64,000 nucleotides of DNA, taken from assembly GCF_003056055.1 (NCBI RefSeq), contig NZ_PYFP01000001.1, positions 2,728,001-2,792,000 on the forward strand. Reading direction: 5' to 3'. Shown here one piece after another: positions 47,180 through 57,707 of the stretch. The notes beneath the pieces are model-generated. The model saw only the letters and a list, made by a program, of their open reading frames with translations. It was not told the DNA's origin and made no database searches. This DNA is from Glaciimonas sp. PCH181 (lineage in GTDB: Bacteria > Pseudomonadota > Gammaproteobacteria > Burkholderiales > Burkholderiaceae_D). Position numbers and translations under genes: made by a program. Each line of letters begins with the position of its first letter. Positions within the stretch are counted from its first letter, which is position 1.

Positions 47180-48061
47180 ATGTCATCTTCTATCGAATTT
47201 CTGCCAATTACATTTTTCCGGCAGCCATTTCATCGCCCTCTTATGCCCGTACCAATACTGAATCATACGCAAATAAACATGCCCGATATGGTGCCCGATG
47301 CGCAACATCCGGTCCGTATGCGTGCAAGAAATCTTGGCCCTTCAGCCATATTGCAAGCGCATACCCATGCGTGGGGACAGGTGACTTATGCGTCCGAGGG
47401 CACCCTGCGTGTTTCCGTTGGGAACAGTACTTGGATAGTGCCACCCCTGCGCGCGATTTGGATTCCGCCGCAAGTGGTACACGAAATCAAGACGCTGGAA
47501 AAATCCCAACTGCGAGCGCTGTATATCCATTCCAGCGCCATGCCATTTCGCGGGGATCAATGCATCGTCGTTGAAGTGTCGTCGCTATTGCGTGAGCTGA
47601 TCGCCGCTTTATCGAAGGCCGATGAAGAGACATTACGCGCGTCGCTGATAGGCCAACTCATATTGAGCGAATTAGCCGATTCCGAAACGCAGGCAATACG
47701 CGTTGCTTTACCCACAGAAAAACGGTTAATCGTCTTATGCAAAGCCTTGCTGGATGATCCCGGTTCAGCCATGACGCTGGGCGATTGGGCCCAGCATGTC
47801 GGCGCATCAGAAAGAACTTTGGCACGTTTATTTGAGCGGGATTTGGGCATTACATTTGGCCAATGGCGCCAGCAAATAAGGCTGGCCCATGCTGCGCCGA
47901 TGATCACCCGTGGCATGCCTTTATCGATGGTCGCTTCCGAATTGGGCTATGCCAGCCAATCGGCATTTTCGGCAATGTTCAAAAAAACTTTTGGCGAGTC
48001 GCCATCAGTTTTCTTTATGCCGAAAAAAAGCCGCTTAACCAAACAAGTTAAGCGGCAATAA
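47180..48061 (+). CDS. AraC-family transcriptional regulator
   Basis: A 293-residue regulator with a cupin-like sensing domain (HTHAWGQVTYASEGTLRVSV, PPLRAIWIPPQVVHEI) and a C-terminal double helix-turn-helix (LGDWAQHVGASERTLARLFERDLGITFGQWRQQIRLAHA, then SMVASELGYASQSAFSAMFKKTFGESPS). Position suggests control of the divergent fsr pump. The start is uncertain: later in-frame ATGs lie at 47243 and 47279, and no clear ribosome-binding site is visible. Its last codons overlap the terminator of the convergent gst gene. Confidence 0.88.
   Translation: MSSSIEFLPITFFRQPFHRPLMPVPILNHTQINMPDMVPDAQHPVRMRARNLGPSAILQAHTHAWGQVTYASEGTLRVSVGNSTWIVPPLRAIWIPPQVVHEIKTLEKSQLRALYIHSSAMPFRGDQCIVVEVSSLLRELIAALSKADEETLRASLIGQLILSELADSETQAIRVALPTEKRLIVLCKALLDDPGSAMTLGDWAQHVGASERTLARLFERDLGITFGQWRQQIRLAHAAPMITRGMPLSMVASELGYASQSAFSAMFKKTFGESPSVFFMPKKSRLTKQVKRQ
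48023..48056 (-). terminator. Rho-independent terminator of gst, inside the AraC coding sequence
   Basis: On the minus strand GCCGCTTAAC (48047-48056) and GTTAAGCGGC (48030-48039) form a perfect 10-bp stem with a 7-nt loop, followed directly by seven T (48023-48029). On the plus strand no T-run follows, so it serves only the minus-strand gene. The whole signal lies within the last 13 codons of the AraC gene. Confidence 0.9.
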
Positions 48062-48110
48062 TAGTGTTTAGCGCTACATTAACGCTATTTAGTGATCGTT
48101 ACAATAATCG

Positions 48111-48719
48111 TTATTGCGGAACAGTATCTTTAAACGATGGACGCTCGGACAATTTTTCTAATAATTTAGTCAGCGTTGGATAGGTCTCACGCCATTCAAT
48201 TTCAGGGAATCTAAAGCTAATCCAGGCTAATGCGCAACCAACCGCGACGTCCGCCAGTGTGTAATGATTTCCCGAACAAAATGGTTTTTCACCCAATCCA
48301 GCTGCCATTGCTTTTAAACCGGCATCGACTTTACGCTGCTGACGGGCGATCCAGACTTCGCTTTGTTGTTCCGGCGTGCGCTGCAAACGTTCCAACCGCA
48401 TTAATACGCCAGCCTCCAGAACACCATCGGCCAACGCCTCCCAGCATTTGACTTCTGCGCGCTCACGCGTATTGGCAGGAATCAATTTACCGACTGGTGT
48501 CAGCGTATCCAGATATTCCACAATCACATGCGAATCAAACATCGCGCCGCCATCTTCCATAATCAGGCAAGGCACTTTGCCAAGCGGATTTGAGATCTGG
48601 ATTGTGGTGGTTTCTGCCCATACATCTTCGAGCACAAATGTATAGTCGAGTTTCTTTTCCGCCATGACAACGCGGACTTTACGCACATAGGGACTACCTA
48701 GGGAACCGATCAGCTTCAT
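48111..48719 (-). CDS. Glutathione S-transferase family protein
   Basis: The 202-residue protein has the thioredoxin-like N-terminal domain: MKLIGSLGSPYVRKVRVVMAEKKLDY with the Ser active-site region, NPLGKVPCLIMEDG with the cis-Pro, and FDSHVIVEYLD with the gamma-Glu binding Asp-Ser. A helical C-terminal domain follows (HYTLADVAVGCALAWISFRF). It resembles E. coli YibF. The substrate is unknown. Confidence 0.9.
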   Translation of the reverse strand: MKLIGSLGSPYVRKVRVVMAEKKLDYTFVLEDVWAETTTIQISNPLGKVPCLIMEDGGAMFDSHVIVEYLDTLTPVGKLIPANTRERAEVKCWEALADGVLEAGVLMRLERLQRTPEQQSEVWIARQQRKVDAGLKAMAAGLGEKPFCSGNHYTLADVAVGCALAWISFRFPEIEWRETYPTLTKLLEKLSERPSFKDTVPQ

Positions 48720-48946
48720 ACGCTACTTATAGAAATAATTGGACACGATTATAGCATCGGGGTTTGCCATTTTCGGCATCTCCCATCCCCGCCGGTGTGC
48801 AAAACAACAGATCGAAGAGGCCGCAAATGGTAAAATTCGGCTCTGATTGCATCGTCGAGGTGTACTTCGGTTTATGGTTGGCCTGCGTTCTTGGGCACCA
48901 TCCACGACAAAATACATGCAAACGCACACGATATCTCATGCAATAG

Positions 48947-50368
<1,422 letters not shown>

Positions 50369-50390
50369 GCACGTTTTTTAAGCACCATGC

Positions 50391-50425
50391 AAAAATGGCT
50401 ACCGTTTTCGGTAGCCATTTTTTTT
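50391..50425. terminator. Rho-independent terminator after purB
   Basis: AAAAATGGCTACCG (50391-50404) pairs with CGGTAGCCATTTTT (50409-50422) over a TTTT loop, followed by more T. The A-run on the other side lets it also serve the convergent ABC transporter gene. Confidence 0.93.
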
Positions 50426-50444
50426 GCTCTCACTGAAGCAGACT

Positions 50445-52274
50445 TCAGATCACCGGCGCTAACGGTATTTCTGCTGCACCCATCCAGCCTTCGATTGCAG
50501 CCAAGTGCCACTTTCCGGCCCCCAGCAATACCAGTTCCTGCGCATGAAATACCGCCAGACTGCTGCGATGTCCTACGCTGACCAAAATAACTTGTGGCAG
50601 CGATTCGCGCACCAATTGATACATCGCATGTTCCATTCCTTCATCCATCGCCGAACTCGCTTCATCCAGGAACAACACTTGCGGGCGGCGCAGCAACACG
50701 CGGCCAATTGCCAGCCGTTGCTGTTCGCCTAGCGATAAAATATTGCTCCAATCGGCTTCATCGTCCAGCCTCGGGATCAAATGCGCTAGCTGACATTTGC
50801 GCAGCACGTCAGCGGCGTCATCATCATTGGTCTGGGCAACGCTGGGATAAAGCAAAGCGGTACGTAGCGTGCCCAAAGGCAAATAGGGTTTTTGCGGCAA
50901 GAACAACGCGTGCTGGGAATCTGGGCGCACGATGCTGCCGTCGACATAAGGCCATAAACCGGAAACAGCGCGCAGCAATGTCGTCTTACCAACACCTGAA
51001 CGACCTCGGATGAGCAGCGATGCCGCGGGTGCCAGATGCAGATTCAAGTTCTCAACCAGCATGGTCTGTGCCGGGCTTTTCACCGTCAGTCCATTCACTT
51101 CGAACGCATTTTGCTGATAACCAATCTGCGCGCCCGGTAATTTTGCCGCCGCATCAATTGAATCGAGATAGCCGGTCAGACGATTCATGGTGGCGCGGTA
51201 ACTGGCAAAATCATCGTAAGCGTTACGGAAAAACGATAGCGCGTCCTGCACCTGACCAAAGGCCTGCGCCGTTTGCATCATGTCGCCCAGCGTAATTTGC
51301 TTACTAAAAAAACGCGGTGCTTGAATAATTAAAGGAAATACTACGGCGACCTGGCTGACTACCAAATTCAGCCCCTGGAATTTGAGTGATCGCGAGACAA
51401 TCGCCCACATATTCGCAATCAGGCTGCTAAATCTTGCTGCCAACGTGCCGCGCTCGACGCTTTCTCCCCGAAAAAAGGCAATACTTTCGGCGTATTCGCG
51501 GATGCGTACCAAGGCATAACGAAAGTCCGCATTGAATTTTTCGCTCAAGAAAGATAAGCGCATCAATGGGTGACCGACTTTGATAGCAAAAATCGTCGCA
51601 ATCAATACGTAGATGTACACAAGAAATACCATTGCACGTGGTATCTCCATACCGAACATGGCCAACGCGCCTGACAAACCCCAGAGGATGAAACTGAACG
51701 AGAATAAAGACACCACTGAATCCAGCACGCCCATCGACAGCGCCAGCGAACTGGCGACAAATGACTCGACATCCTGCTGGATACGTTGATCGGGGTTATC
51801 GATTTTTTGAGCGACAAACTGGGTGCGGTGATAGGCTTGATTGGCAAACCAGCGATCGACTAAATTGTTGGTAAGCCAGACCCGCCAATGAATCAAAAAT
51901 GCCTGCCGAACGTAAAAATTTACCAAGACACGGAAGACATGGATCGTCGCCAGCACCGAAAATATGATGACCATGGTCCAAAATGCTTTGGCATCGAGCT
52001 TTTGCAAAGCGCTGTAAAGACCATTACTCCAAAATGAAAACAAGACATTCATGCGGACCGAAAACAGTGTCAGGAAAACAATCACCGCTAACCAGAACAA
52101 TGGCCACTTGCTGCGGCCCGGTCTGAAAAAATCCCAGGTCAGACGGCCGAATTGACGGCCCCACACAGTAAAGCGCGACAACAACCAGACAATCAGGCTT
52201 ACGCAAACAATGCTGATAATGAAAGCTTTCCCTAACCAGATCAAGCTCAGCAGCACTTCGTTATTCCAATCCAT
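50445..52274 (-). CDS. ABC transporter, fused membrane and ATPase domains, SbmA/YddA type
   Basis: The 609-residue protein joins an ABC_membrane_2-type transmembrane domain (about 20-340; IDNPDQRIQQDVESF is the marker segment) to a C-terminal ATPase. The ATPase has Walker A GRSGVGKTT, signature LSLGEQQRLAIGR and Walker B VLFLDEASSAMDE. E. coli YddA and rhizobial BacA relatives are the closest known types; substrates range from peptides to vitamin B12 and are not predictable. I use the ATG at 52274, with AGGAG five bases upstream, instead of 52307. Confidence 0.9.
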   Translation of the reverse strand: MDWNNEVLLSLIWLGKAFIISIVCVSLIVWLLSRFTVWGRQFGRLTWDFFRPGRSKWPLFWLAVIVFLTLFSVRMNVLFSFWSNGLYSALQKLDAKAFWTMVIIFSVLATIHVFRVLVNFYVRQAFLIHWRVWLTNNLVDRWFANQAYHRTQFVAQKIDNPDQRIQQDVESFVASSLALSMGVLDSVVSLFSFSFILWGLSGALAMFGMEIPRAMVFLVYIYVLIATIFAIKVGHPLMRLSFLSEKFNADFRYALVRIREYAESIAFFRGESVERGTLAARFSSLIANMWAIVSRSLKFQGLNLVVSQVAVVFPLIIQAPRFFSKQITLGDMMQTAQAFGQVQDALSFFRNAYDDFASYRATMNRLTGYLDSIDAAAKLPGAQIGYQQNAFEVNGLTVKSPAQTMLVENLNLHLAPAASLLIRGRSGVGKTTLLRAVSGLWPYVDGSIVRPDSQHALFLPQKPYLPLGTLRTALLYPSVAQTNDDDAADVLRKCQLAHLIPRLDDEADWSNILSLGEQQRLAIGRVLLRRPQVLFLDEASSAMDEGMEHAMYQLVRESLPQVILVSVGHRSSLAVFHAQELVLLGAGKWHLAAIEGWMGAAEIPLAPVI

Positions 52275-52431
52275 CTTTACTCCTGCCCAAGTTTTCGGAA
52301 ATGACACATTACGATTGATAATCGTCCAAAGCTATCAGGAAAATACACGAGCAAGCGGCACAATTTATGCCGCCGTCCGGCCTGAAGAGACTGACTGCCA
52401 GCAATTATGGCGGTTTAACGTTTCTTTTGCT

Positions 52432-53097
52432 TCAGGCTACGATAGAGCGAATGCGATAGACGCATCGGCGTGCTCCGGCAAACAAATGCTCCTCTCTACT
52501 CACCTCAGCGCCACCGCCCACAACTTCTTGAAATAGCTCGAGTTCGGACCGACAAAAGCCCTGACAAGTTCTTGCGGCTGCGCAAATAGGGCAATGATCT
52601 TCTATCAGCAACCAATCTGCGCCATCGCGTTCAACCGTTGCCATATAGCCCTCGGCCTCGCGTAGCGAAGCCAATTTCGCTAGTCTGTCCTCCACTGCCG
52701 TCAGTCCTTCGCAGGCTTGAAAATAAGTTACCCGCAGCGTATCTTCGCGCTGACTAATCAGTTTTTCCAAGCCACTCTCGCCAAATAATTGCCTGACTGA
52801 GCCAATCAGATCGACCGTCAATTGCGCGTGCGTATCGGGAAAACGGGCATGGCCAGTGGCGGTCAGCACCCAATTTTGGCGCGGTCGCCCAGCGCCTGAA
52901 GAGGCCTCTTGCAAACCGGCAACCAAATGACCGGAGAACAGTTTCTGCATTTGCAGACGCGCGGCTTCAACCGTGATGTCAAGTTCTTGCGCAAGGGTCG
53001 CGGTCGAAGCGGCGCCTTTGGTCTTCAGACGCAAAAGAATACGGTCGGCGGTAGATTGCGCTTCGCTATTATCCAAGTTATTTCTTGTATATTCCAT
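52432..53097 (-). CDS. SufR-like winged-helix regulator with a Cys-rich C-terminus
   Basis: The 221-residue protein has an N-terminal winged helix (ILLRLKTKGAASTATLAQELDITVEAARLQMQKL, GRPRQNWVLT). The C-terminal region carries Cys169, Cys172, Cys178, Cys182 and Cys212 in HCPICAAARTCQGFC and RRCVYRI. This matches the layout of SufR-type regulators that bind an iron-sulfur cluster, including a 12-residue gap between Cys169 and Cys182. No suf genes are near; the divergent neighbour is an MFS exporter. A palindrome lies inside codons 2-10 and a second before the MFS gene, so autoregulation and control of the exporter are likely. The sensed signal is unknown. Confidence 0.85.
   Translation of the reverse strand: MEYTRNNLDNSEAQSTADRILLRLKTKGAASTATLAQELDITVEAARLQMQKLFSGHLVAGLQEASSGAGRPRQNWVLTATGHARFPDTHAQLTVDLIGSVRQLFGESGLEKLISQREDTLRVTYFQACEGLTAVEDRLAKLASLREAEGYMATVERDGADWLLIEDHCPICAAARTCQGFCRSELELFQEVVGGGAEVSREEHLFAGARRCVYRIRSIVA
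53068..53093. promoter_or_regulatory. Putative operator 1, within codons 2-10 of the SufR-like gene
   Basis: This 26-bp site (ATTATCCAA-N8-TTGTATATT) matches operator 2 at 22 of 26 positions. The two centres are 50 bp apart, about five helix turns. It lies entirely inside the coding start of the regulator. Confidence 0.6.
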
Positions 53098-53117
53098 TTT
53101 TCGGCTTTACACTCCGC

Positions 53118-53143
53118 AATATCCAACTAATTTCTTGGATATT
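53118..53143. promoter_or_regulatory. Putative operator 2, before the MFS gene
   Basis: AATATCCAA (53118-53126) and TTGGATATT (53135-53143) form a perfect 9-bp inverted repeat with an 8-bp spacer. A weak plus-strand promoter, TTTACA (53106-53111) with TAATTT (53128-53133), would be covered by it, which fits repression. It lies between the two divergent starts. Confidence 0.7.
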
Positions 53144-53174
53144 AAAGCCGATTAATGCAATTGTCGAGGTGCAC

Positions 53175-54599
53175 TTGAAGACCCTATCCACCGCCGCTCC
53201 CACTTGGGGAGATTTACTCGCCGGTCGCAATGCTTTGCGCGCCATCGCACTGACCGGCGGCGTCGCTCTGCACGCCATTAATGTTCACATTGTGACCACG
53301 ATATTGCCATCGGTCGTGCGCGATATCGGAGGGCTGCCTTATTACGCCTGGAACACCACGCTGTTTATAGTCGCCTCGATTCTTGGCTCCACGCTCTCCA
53401 CAAAATTGATCGATATATTCCAGCCACGCGCTGCCTATTTATGCGCACTGACATTGTTTTCCATCGGTACGATAGGCTGCGCGACGGCCCCGACAATGGC
53501 ATGGTTATTAGTCGGCCGTAGCGTTCAGGGCTTGGGGGGCGGAATTCTGGCAGCTCTCAGCTATGCGTTGATCAGGATCGTATTTGAGCAGCGCTTATGG
53601 TCGCGAGCGGTGGCGCTAGTTTCGGGCATGTGGGGCATTGCGACGCTATTCGGACCTGCGGTGGGTGGCCTATTTGCCCAAACCGGCAACTGGCGGCTGG
53701 CATTCTGGGTGCTATTACCAATCGCAGCGTTGCAAGCCGTGATCGTTAGCAGTCAACTCGATAGTCGTCAGGATAACGCGGCAGACCGCGGAACGCTGCG
53801 AGTTCCCTTCGGTAAAATTTGCTTGCTGGCCGCATCGGTATTGGTGATCGCTATCGGCGACTTATTCACGCAAACGATAGGAAAAATCATCGGCGTCGCC
53901 ATCGGTTTGGGCCTCGGCATTTTGTTGGCCTGGCTGGATCAGCGTGCAACAGTGCGGCTATTGCCCAGCGGCGCGTATTCGCTTCACTCGCCGCTGGGGG
54001 CCATTTTTGCGTGCGTCTGTCTGTTGATGATGGGTACCACGACTGAAATTTTTGTGCCCTACTTTCTGCAAGTAATTCATCTTCACACACCGCTAATGGC
54101 CGGTTATATGACCGCCGCCATGGCAGGTGGCTGGAGCATCGCATCGCTCATCAGCTCAAGTCGCAACGGTATCGCCGCTGATCGAATGATTCGCATTGGT
54201 CCTGTGTGCGTGGCGCTGGCGCTGATCGTGCTGGCAATCGTCATGCCAGAGCACGACCGTCTGCCGTTGGCATTAGAAACGACAATATTGGTCATCGCCT
54301 TAGCCGGAGTCGGCTTTGGCGTAGGACTCGGCTGGCCGCATTTGCTGACACGTGTCATGAAAGCCGCGCCGGTCGGAGAAGAAAATCTGGCCTCATCCGC
54401 CATCACGACGGTGCAACTGTATGCGATGGCTATCGGTGCGGCATTGGCTGGTCTGCTGGCAAATACCGCAGGGCTATCGACGCCGGGTGGATTACGTGGC
54501 GCAAGCAGTGCTGCATATTGGCTATTCGGCAGCTTTGCGATTGCGCCGATATTAGCCATTTGGCTAAGTCGCAGGATGCTACCTCCATCATTTCATTGA
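53175..54599 (+). CDS. MFS drug-exporter-like transporter
   Basis: A major facilitator protein of about 474 residues with roughly 12-14 membrane helices. MFS marks include the motif C-like GMWGIATLFGPAVGGLFAQTGNWRLAFWV and GRSVQGLGGGILAALSYALI, typical of the DHA-type exporters. The longest frame begins at 53085, but that start lies inside the divergent regulator. I use the TTG at 53175, five bases after GAGG; a GTG at 53169 is also possible. It is probably controlled by the adjacent SufR-like protein. The substrate is unknown. Confidence 0.85.
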   Translation: MKTLSTAAPTWGDLLAGRNALRAIALTGGVALHAINVHIVTTILPSVVRDIGGLPYYAWNTTLFIVASILGSTLSTKLIDIFQPRAAYLCALTLFSIGTIGCATAPTMAWLLVGRSVQGLGGGILAALSYALIRIVFEQRLWSRAVALVSGMWGIATLFGPAVGGLFAQTGNWRLAFWVLLPIAALQAVIVSSQLDSRQDNAADRGTLRVPFGKICLLAASVLVIAIGDLFTQTIGKIIGVAIGLGLGILLAWLDQRATVRLLPSGAYSLHSPLGAIFACVCLLMMGTTTEIFVPYFLQVIHLHTPLMAGYMTAAMAGGWSIASLISSSRNGIAADRMIRIGPVCVALALIVLAIVMPEHDRLPLALETTILVIALAGVGFGVGLGWPHLLTRVMKAAPVGEENLASSAITTVQLYAMAIGAALAGLLANTAGLSTPGGLRGASSAAYWLFGSFAIAPILAIWLSRRMLPPSFH

Positions 54600-54690
54600 T
54601 GACAAAAGTGGCCGCAAAACGATGGTCGCGCTAAACCTCTGAATAAAGCCAAGAAAAATAAACGGTCATTTAACATGTGTTAATCGCCAT

Positions 54691-54720
54691 AAAAAAACCA
54701 GTCCGAAGACTGGTTTTTTT
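54691..54720. terminator. Bidirectional rho-independent terminator, MFS / secF
   Basis: AAAAAAACCAGTC (54691-54703) and GACTGGTTTTTTT (54708-54720) form a perfect 13-bp stem with a CGAA tetraloop, between convergent genes. Confidence 0.95.
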
Positions 54721-54731
54721 ATCGACTGCGC

Positions 54732-55679
54732 TTAAACGACCGCGCCTTCTGTTTCATCTTTTTCCTTGATCGGCTTGATCAAGTCTTCACGCTTCACGCC
54801 TAGCCACATGGCAAGCGCTGCGGCGACGAACACCGAAGAATAAATACCGAACAAAATACCGATAGTCAGTGCCGCAGCAAAATAATGCAGGGTCGGGCCA
54901 CCAAAGACCAGCATCGACAACACCATGATTTCAGTACTTCCGTGGGTAATAATAGTCCGGGAAATAGTGCTGGTAATCGCATGATTCAAGACATCCGGCG
55001 TCGCCATTTTTCCGAACTTGCGGTCCCGGAAAGTTTCACGTACCCGGTCAAATACCACGACCGATTCGTTCACCGAATAACCCAGTACCGCCAGCACCGC
55101 CGCCAATACCGTGAGTGAAAACTCCCACTGGAAGAACGCAAAAAATCCCAAAATAATCACCACGTCATGCAAGTTCGCGATAATCGCGGCAACCGCATAT
55201 TTCCACTCAAAGCGAATCGCCAGGTACAGCATGATGCCGACCACAACGAACAGCAGCGCCATCAAACCATCGTGCGCCAACTCATCACCCACCTGCGGAC
55301 CGACAAACTCATTCCGTTTCAATACAACATCAGGATCTTTAGCCTTCAGTGCATTCAAAACAGTTTCGCTTTGTTGCGATGAACTAACGCCTTTTTTAGC
55401 TGGCAAGCGGATCAAAACGTCTTGTGCAGTCCCAAAACTTTGAATCTGATTGTCGGTAAAACCGATATCCTCAACCGTTTTGCGGATGCCCTCAATATTC
55501 GCTGGCTGGCTATACGTGACCTCCATCACCGTACCGCCGGTGAACTCGATCGACAAATGCAGACCTTTATGAAAAAGGAAAAACACTGCCAAGACAAACG
55601 TCAGCGCCGACACCACATTCAAAATCAATGCGTGGCGCATAAACGGAATATCTTTTTTAATTCGGAAAAACTCCATCAC
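54732..55679 (-). CDS. secF: Protein translocase subunit SecF
   Basis: SecF works with SecD to drive protein export across the inner membrane using the proton gradient. The 315 residues show a first helix near 18-36, the FTGGTVMEVTYSQP strand, and the later helix cluster with LAVLGYSVNESVVVFDRVRE and STISRTIITHGSTEIMVLSMLVFGG. These are SecF hallmarks. It lies 168 bp downstream of secD, a longer gap than usual, and ends at a strong terminator. Confidence 0.96.
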   Translation of the reverse strand: MMEFFRIKKDIPFMRHALILNVVSALTFVLAVFFLFHKGLHLSIEFTGGTVMEVTYSQPANIEGIRKTVEDIGFTDNQIQSFGTAQDVLIRLPAKKGVSSSQQSETVLNALKAKDPDVVLKRNEFVGPQVGDELAHDGLMALLFVVVGIMLYLAIRFEWKYAVAAIIANLHDVVIILGFFAFFQWEFSLTVLAAVLAVLGYSVNESVVVFDRVRETFRDRKFGKMATPDVLNHAITSTISRTIITHGSTEIMVLSMLVFGGPTLHYFAAALTIGILFGIYSSVFVAAALAMWLGVKREDLIKPIKEKDETEGAVV

Positions 55680-55847
55680 ATTCCTTTCGGTTCGACCTTG
55701 CCATTTTACTCATCCAGTTAAGGGTAAATATAAAATGGCAGTACGGTCATATCAACATCTATTTTTGCGGTTTTTTGGTCTGTTTAGCGCCTGTTATTAG
55801 CGCGCCATTCAGTCACTTTAAAAACCGGGTAATGGTCTTTTCAATCG

Positions 55848-57707
55848 TTATTCGCCGGGATGCCAGACTTTTCCAATCGACAAAGTCGTCAGTTTCTTGC
55901 GGCGGCCGTACCACAAATTAGCCAAGCCACGCGAGAAGAACACCGCCGAAAACATTGAAGTCAGAATACCCAGACAATGCACCACGGCAAAGCCGCGAAT
56001 CGCACCGGAACCAAAAATCAGCAATGCGACACCGGCAATCAATGCCGTCACGTTGGAGTCAAGAATGGTATGCCACGCATGCTCAAAACCTAATGCAATT
56101 GCCGCCTGAGGAGAATTTCCCTTACGCAGTTCTTCACGTATCCGTTCATTCACCAGCACGTTCGCATCAATCGCCATACCCAGCGTCAGCGCGATCGCGG
56201 CGATACCGGGCAGCGTTAAAGTTGCCTGCAAAGTCGACAATACCGCTACTAGCAGCAACAGGTTGACCGACAATGCGATCACACTGAATGCACCGAACAG
56301 CAAGTAATAAGAAATCATGAATACTGAAACAACCAAAAAGCCATACAAGGTTGAATCAAAACCTTTTTTGATATTCTCAGCACCAAGTTGCGGTCCGATA
56401 GTACGTTCTTCGATGATTTCCATCGGTGCAGCCAGCGAACCGGCGCGCATCAGCAAGGCCAGATCAGCGGCGGCTTGCGGAGTACCCATGCCGGTAATCT
56501 GGAAGCTGGAACCCAATTCGCTTTGAATCGTTGCGACCGTCAGGACTTCGCCCTTGCCTTTTTCAAACAGCACGACAGCCATCGCTTTACCGACTTTATC
56601 GCGTGTGGCAGAGCGCATCTTACGACCGCCATCGCCGTTCAAATCGATGCTGACCGCTGGTTGGTGATTCTGGTCGAAAGACACCGAAGCGTTAGAGATA
56701 TAGTCGCCGGTTAACACAGGATCTTTGTACAGGATGACCGGTGCATTCTTACCGACCTTGAACAGTTCGGAGCCAAATGGTACGGCGGCAGTTTCTTCAG
56801 TGCCACGCGTGACCGACTCATCGACCATGCGTACTTCCAGCGTCGCGGTACGACCAATGATGTCTTTAGCGCGCGAAACATCTTGCACACCTGGCAACTG
56901 CACAACGATGCGGTCTGCACCCTGACGTTGAATAATCGGCTCGGCAACACCTAATTCATTCACGCGTTTGGAGAGGGTCAGAATATTTTGCTGTACACCT
57001 TCATCGGTAGTTTTTTTCAATACGTCCGGCTTCAACGTGGCGATCAGCTTGATATCCCCGCCCGCCGGTCCGTCTGTCAGCGTCAGATCAGGCAATTGCC
57101 CTGATAACAAATCCCTGGCTTTGCTCAACGTATCTTGATCCGGGAAGCGCATCTCAATTGCGTCGCCGTTACGGTCGATGCCGCTATAGCGAATATCCTT
57201 GTCGCGCATAATGCTGCGGGCGCTCGATTGCAGGCCTTGAATACGCTTGTTTGCCACGGCCTTTACATCGACTTGCATCAGAAAATGCACACCGCCGCGC
57301 AAATCCAGCCCCAGAAACATCGGGAACGCATGGATGCTTTGCAGCCATTGCGGTGTGTTTGGGACCAAATTGAAGGCGACGACATAAGTCGGATCGGTAG
57401 GGTCGGTATTTAATTCTTTTTCCAGCAAGGCCTTAGCCTTGAACTGGGCATCGGTATCGGCGAAACGCGCACGTACAGAACCTTGCGGACCGGCGTCATC
57501 AAAAACGATACTGAGGGGCGCCAAATTGGCTTGCTGGAGGACTTGCTCCACCCGTCCGCTCAGCGCGCTGTCTACCTTCAGGGTAGATTTTCCGCTGCTG
57601 ATTTGCACCGCAGGTGATTCGCCAAAAAAGTTCGGCAGTGTGTACAGCACGCCAAACAACAGCGCGAAGACGATCACAATATATTTCCAGAGGGGGTAGC
57701 GATTCAT
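55848..57707 (-). CDS. secD: Protein translocase subunit SecD
   Basis: The 619-residue SecD has an N-terminal helix (about 8-26), a large periplasmic region (LGLDLRGGVHFLMQVD near 130, QLPGVQDVSRAKDIIGRTATLEVRMVD) and five C-terminal helices with IALTLGMAIDANVLVNERIREELRKG. The order yajC-secD-secF in one direction is standard. The gap to yajC is 331 bp, which is unusually long and contains a small hairpin. Confidence 0.96.
   Translation of the reverse strand: MNRYPLWKYIVIVFALLFGVLYTLPNFFGESPAVQISSGKSTLKVDSALSGRVEQVLQQANLAPLSIVFDDAGPQGSVRARFADTDAQFKAKALLEKELNTDPTDPTYVVAFNLVPNTPQWLQSIHAFPMFLGLDLRGGVHFLMQVDVKAVANKRIQGLQSSARSIMRDKDIRYSGIDRNGDAIEMRFPDQDTLSKARDLLSGQLPDLTLTDGPAGGDIKLIATLKPDVLKKTTDEGVQQNILTLSKRVNELGVAEPIIQRQGADRIVVQLPGVQDVSRAKDIIGRTATLEVRMVDESVTRGTEETAAVPFGSELFKVGKNAPVILYKDPVLTGDYISNASVSFDQNHQPAVSIDLNGDGGRKMRSATRDKVGKAMAVVLFEKGKGEVLTVATIQSELGSSFQITGMGTPQAAADLALLMRAGSLAAPMEIIEERTIGPQLGAENIKKGFDSTLYGFLVVSVFMISYYLLFGAFSVIALSVNLLLLVAVLSTLQATLTLPGIAAIALTLGMAIDANVLVNERIREELRKGNSPQAAIALGFEHAWHTILDSNVTALIAGVALLIFGSGAIRGFAVVHCLGILTSMFSAVFFSRGLANLWYGRRKKLTTLSIGKVWHPGE

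Noticed and set aside
48846-48870. Similarity between GTCGAGGTGTACTT before purB and GTCGAGGTGCACTT before the MFS gene
   Set aside because: Only 14 bases and not placed alike relative to promoters; treated as chance.
48764-48946. A 60-codon frame before purB
   Set aside because: No good ribosome-binding site or family resemblance; it overlaps the likely purB promoter.
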